6,167 nt of DNA from Lachnospiraceae bacterium (lineage in GTDB: Bacteria > Bacillota > Clostridia > Lachnospirales > Lachnospiraceae): NCBI GenBank assembly GCA_009774585.1, contig VSOA01000231.1, forward strand, positions 1 to 6,167, given 5' to 3'. Of this stretch, positions 4,521 to 6,167 are shown piece by piece; within the stretch, counting starts at the first letter, position 1, and the number at the start of each line of letters is the position of its first letter. The notes under the pieces were generated by a model. The model was not told where the DNA came from, searched no databases, and saw only the letters and a list, made by a program, of their open reading frames with translations. A program made the translations under genes and the position numbers.

Positions 4521-4960
4521 TAGATCACCTCTGCTGTTCCACCAAGTGCCTCGATTTTCTCTTTCGCAGATGCACTGAAAGCATTCACTTTTACATCGAG
4601 TTTCTTAGTAAATTCTCCGTTTCCAAGAATCTTAACACCATCGCGGGGATTCTTAACGATTCCCTTTTCGATCAATGTATTCACGTCAACTGTTGTACCG
4701 CTGTCAAATACTTCCAAGGCACTTAAATTAATTGCAACGATTTCCTTAGAGTTTCTGCATGTGAACCCTCTCTTAGGAATACGTCTGTATAACGGCATCT
4801 GACCGCCTTCAAAACCCGCTCTCGGTGCTCCTGAACGAGCTTTCTGACCTTTGTGTCCCTTACCGGCTGTCTTACCGTTGCCTGAACCGTGTCCACGACC
4901 TCTTCTAAAATTATCACTGTGTACTGACCCTGCTGCAGGTCTTAAATTTGATAATTCCAT
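4520..4960 (-). CDS. rplO: 50S ribosomal protein L15
   Basis: This is a complete 146-residue L15. It has the glycine- and basic-rich N-terminal extension (about 17-45, with GRGHGSGNGKTAGKGHKGQK) that threads into 23S rRNA. Next comes GFEGGQMPLYRRIPKRGF (49-66), and then a globular C-terminal domain with VKILGNGEFTKKLDVKVNAF (109-128) and an Ala/Glu-rich helix to GGTAEVI. L15 is a late-assembly 50S protein near the peptidyl-transferase region. AAGGAGGTG before the ATG is a near-perfect ribosome binding site. It lies 15 nt after rpmD and overlaps secY by one base, as in many spc operons. Confidence 0.98.
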   Translation of the reverse strand: MELSNLRPAAGSVHSDNFRRGRGHGSGNGKTAGKGHKGQKARSGAPRAGFEGGQMPLYRRIPKRGFTCRNSKEIVAINLSALEVFDSGTTVDVNTLIEKGIVKNPRDGVKILGNGEFTKKLDVKVNAFSASAKEKIEALGGTAEVI

Positions 4961-4975
4961 TCTGACACCTCCTTT

Positions 4976-5176
4976 TTATGCTTCTTCTACTTTAACCATA
5001 TGTCTTACTTTCTGAATCTGACCTCTGGTTGCCGCATTATCAGGCAGTTCTACTGTCTGATTTAATTTTCTCAGACCCATAGCTGCAACTGTAGCTCTGT
5101 TCTTCGGAATCTGACCAATGGTAGATCTCACTAAAGTAATCTTTAATGTTTTAGCTGTTTCCTTCTTTGCTGCCAT
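4976..5176 (-). CDS. rpmD: 50S ribosomal protein L30
   Basis: This is a 66-residue bacterial-type L30, slightly longer than the common 58-60 residues because of an eight-residue lysine/alanine-rich lead before TLKITLVRSTIG (10-21). The rest follows the family: the short ferredoxin-like fold with IPKNRATVAAMGLRKLNQTV (23-42), then PDNAATRGQIQKVRHMVKVE (45-64). L30 binds 23S and 5S rRNA neighbourhoods on the 50S subunit. AGGAGG precedes the ATG with about 8 nt spacing, and there is no downstream ATG before the core, so the longer start is right. It sits between rpsE (47-nt gap) and rplO (15-nt gap). Confidence 0.97.
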   Translation of the reverse strand: MAAKKETAKTLKITLVRSTIGQIPKNRATVAAMGLRKLNQTVELPDNAATRGQIQKVRHMVKVEEA

Positions 5177-5223
5177 TTCTTTTTCCTCCTAAATATTCTG
5201 AGCGTTTACTAACTTCCGGTAGC

Positions 5224-5733
5224 TTAAGCGCGAATCTCTTCTACTGATTTACCGCGTTTTTTAGCTACTTCTTCAGGAGTCTTTAACTGACGCAGTCCCG
5301 CAATTGTAGCAAGTACAACGTTCTGTTTGTTGTTGGAGCCTAAAGATTTCGTACGGATATTCTTGATTCCCGCAAGTTCACATACGACACGCGCAGGACC
5401 TCCTGCAATGATACCGGTACCTTCCGGAGCTCTCTTTAAGAGAACGGAAGCAGAACCAAATTTACCGATAAAATCATGTGTGATACTGTTATTATCATCA
5501 AGTGCAACAGAAACTAAGTTCTTGATCGCATCTTCTTTACCTTTACGAATTGCTTCAGGGATTTCGGTTGCTTTTCCTAAGCCCGCACCAACATGACCAT
5601 TGCTGTCACCGACTACTACAAGAGCCGTGAAACGCATGTTACGACCACCTTTAACAACCTTAGTAACACGTTTGATTGTTACCACTTTTTCAGTCAATTC
5701 TAACTGACTTACATCAATGATTGTACGTCTCAT
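5224..5733 (-). CDS. rpsE: 30S ribosomal protein S5
   Basis: This is a complete S5 of 169 residues. The N-terminal double-stranded-RNA-binding-like domain spans about 12-75 and includes VVKGGRNMRFTALVVVGD (27-44) and GHVGAGLGKATEIPEAIRKG (47-66); its first loop (around 23-31) is the region where spectinomycin-resistance changes occur in other bacteria, and the wild-type-like sequence is intact here. The C-terminal domain (about 85-160) carries VLLKRAPEGTGIIAGGPARV (98-117). S5 helps decoding fidelity and mRNA unwinding at the 30S entry channel. GGGAGAAGG precedes the ATG at normal distance, 19 nt after rplR. Confidence 0.98.
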   Translation of the reverse strand: MRRTIIDVSQLELTEKVVTIKRVTKVVKGGRNMRFTALVVVGDSNGHVGAGLGKATEIPEAIRKGKEDAIKNLVSVALDDNNSITHDFIGKFGSASVLLKRAPEGTGIIAGGPARVVCELAGIKNIRTKSLGSNNKQNVVLATIAGLRQLKTPEEVAKKRGKSVEEIRA

Positions 5734-5752
5734 GTGATTTCCTTCTCCCTTC

Positions 5753-6121
5753 CTAGAATTCTAAGCCAGCTTCTCTGGCTGCCTCAGCTAATGCTGCAAT
5801 CTTACCTTGGTATATAAAGCCGCCTCTGTCAAAGACAACAGTTTTAATGCCTTTTTCAATTGCTCTCTTAGCGATTACTGTTCCTAAATATGCTGCTGCA
5901 TCAACGTTATTGGTTTTCTCCAGTTCAGACTTTACAGCCTTCTCGAGAGTAGACGCCGAAACCAAAGTATTTCCAACTGTATCGTCAATAATTTGAGCAT
6001 ACATATGATTATTACTTCTGAATACAGAAAGGCGCGGTCTCTCAGCAGTGCCGCTGAAACGGTTGCGCAGTCTGTTGTGTTTTTTTACACGAACTTTTTG
6101 TCTTGATTCCTTACTAACCAT
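5753..6121 (-). CDS. rplR: 50S ribosomal protein L18
   Basis: This is L18 of 122 residues counted from the ATG at 6121. The basic N-terminus (KESRQKVRVKKHNRLRNRF) and the core GTAERPRLSVFRSNNHMYAQ (24-43) bind 5S rRNA. The C-terminus has KTVVFDRGGFIYQGKIAALA and ends AREAGLEF, as in the family. L18 with L5 anchors 5S rRNA in the central protuberance of the 50S subunit. Another in-frame ATG lies two codons upstream at 6127. It is only 3 nt from AAGGAG (6131-6136), while the ATG at 6121 is 9 nt away, which is the usual spacing and also gives the usual MVSK-type start, so I chose 6121. It sits between rplF and rpsE. Confidence 0.96.
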   Translation of the reverse strand: MVSKESRQKVRVKKHNRLRNRFSGTAERPRLSVFRSNNHMYAQIIDDTVGNTLVSASTLEKAVKSELEKTNNVDAAAYLGTVIAKRAIEKGIKTVVFDRGGFIYQGKIAALAEAAREAGLEF

Positions 6122-6130
6122 TTTCATACT

Positions 6131-6136
6131 CTCCTT
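6131..6136 (-). promoter_or_regulatory. ribosome binding site deciding the rplR start
   Basis: AAGGAG on the minus strand lies 3 nt from an ATG at 6127 and 9 nt from the in-frame ATG at 6121. The second spacing is the usual one, so the shorter L18 reading frame is favoured. Confidence 0.6.
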
Positions 6137-6141
6137 ATCTG

Positions 6142-6167
6142 TTATTTCTTACCAGTCTTACCACCTT
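6142..6167 (-). CDS. rplF: 50S ribosomal protein L6, last codons (runs off the window)
   Basis: The right edge reads GGKTGKK followed by TAA (6142-6144) in one frame, matching the typical Gly/Lys-rich end of bacterial L6 (RRKxGKTGKK style). rplF is the expected neighbour upstream of rplR in the spc operon. Only seven residues are visible, so the call rests mainly on position and the C-terminal pattern. The stop is followed 5 nt later by the rplR Shine-Dalgarno site. Confidence 0.85.

Noticed and set aside
4132..4578. Plus-strand open frame of 148 codons opposite secY and rplO
   Set aside because: It is antisense to well-conserved secY/rplO codons, has no family resemblance and no supported start site.
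4723..4917. Minus-strand open frame of 64 codons inside rplO in another frame
   Set aside because: Overlaps the conserved N-terminal half of L15 out of frame; no independent ribosome binding site or known fold.

Overview
The window is a stretch of the conserved ribosomal-protein/secretion supercluster (spc operon running into the alpha operon) of a low-to-mid-GC Firmicute. All genes lie on the minus strand, so they read from the right end of the window to the left. The gene order is rplF-rplR-rpsE-rpmD-rplO-secY-adk-map-(KOW protein)-infA-rpmJ-rpsM-rpsK. That order, the four-cysteine zinc lid of adenylate kinase, the zinc-type L36, and the eL14-like KOW gene between map and infA all point to the Clostridia. 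Lachnospiraceae is my best guess, but it is an inference from gene order and protein style, not from a database search.

Right part (6167 to 3207): the last codons of rplF, then rplR, rpsE, rpmD, rplO and secY. They are tightly packed (gaps of 15 to 47 nt, and a 1-base stop/start overlap between rplO and secY), as expected for one co-transcribed unit making 50S/30S proteins and the SecY translocon channel. Middle part (3206 to 1058): a 160-nt spacer with a weak terminator-like hairpin, a weak promoter candidate and two competing hairpins. It is followed by adk, map, the small KOW protein and infA, which serve nucleotide balance, N-terminal methionine removal and translation initiation. Left part (1057 to 1): a very good sigma-A type promoter (TTGCCA, 17-nt spacer, TATAAT with an extended TG) lies just upstream of rpmJ. 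rpmJ is too short for usual ORF cut-offs but is intact. Next comes a 234-nt spacer full of inverted repeats, then rpsM, a 77-nt spacer and the first 46 codons of rpsK, which runs off the left end.

The coding content is ordinary housekeeping DNA. I see no mobile element, CRISPR array, tRNA or rRNA. The less explained material is in the spacers: the structured leader of rpsM, where two stems compete for the same bases; the hairpin switch in front of adk; and a possible 22-residue C-x2-C-x2-H-x-H micro-ORF between map and the KOW gene. These are hypotheses read from the sequence alone.
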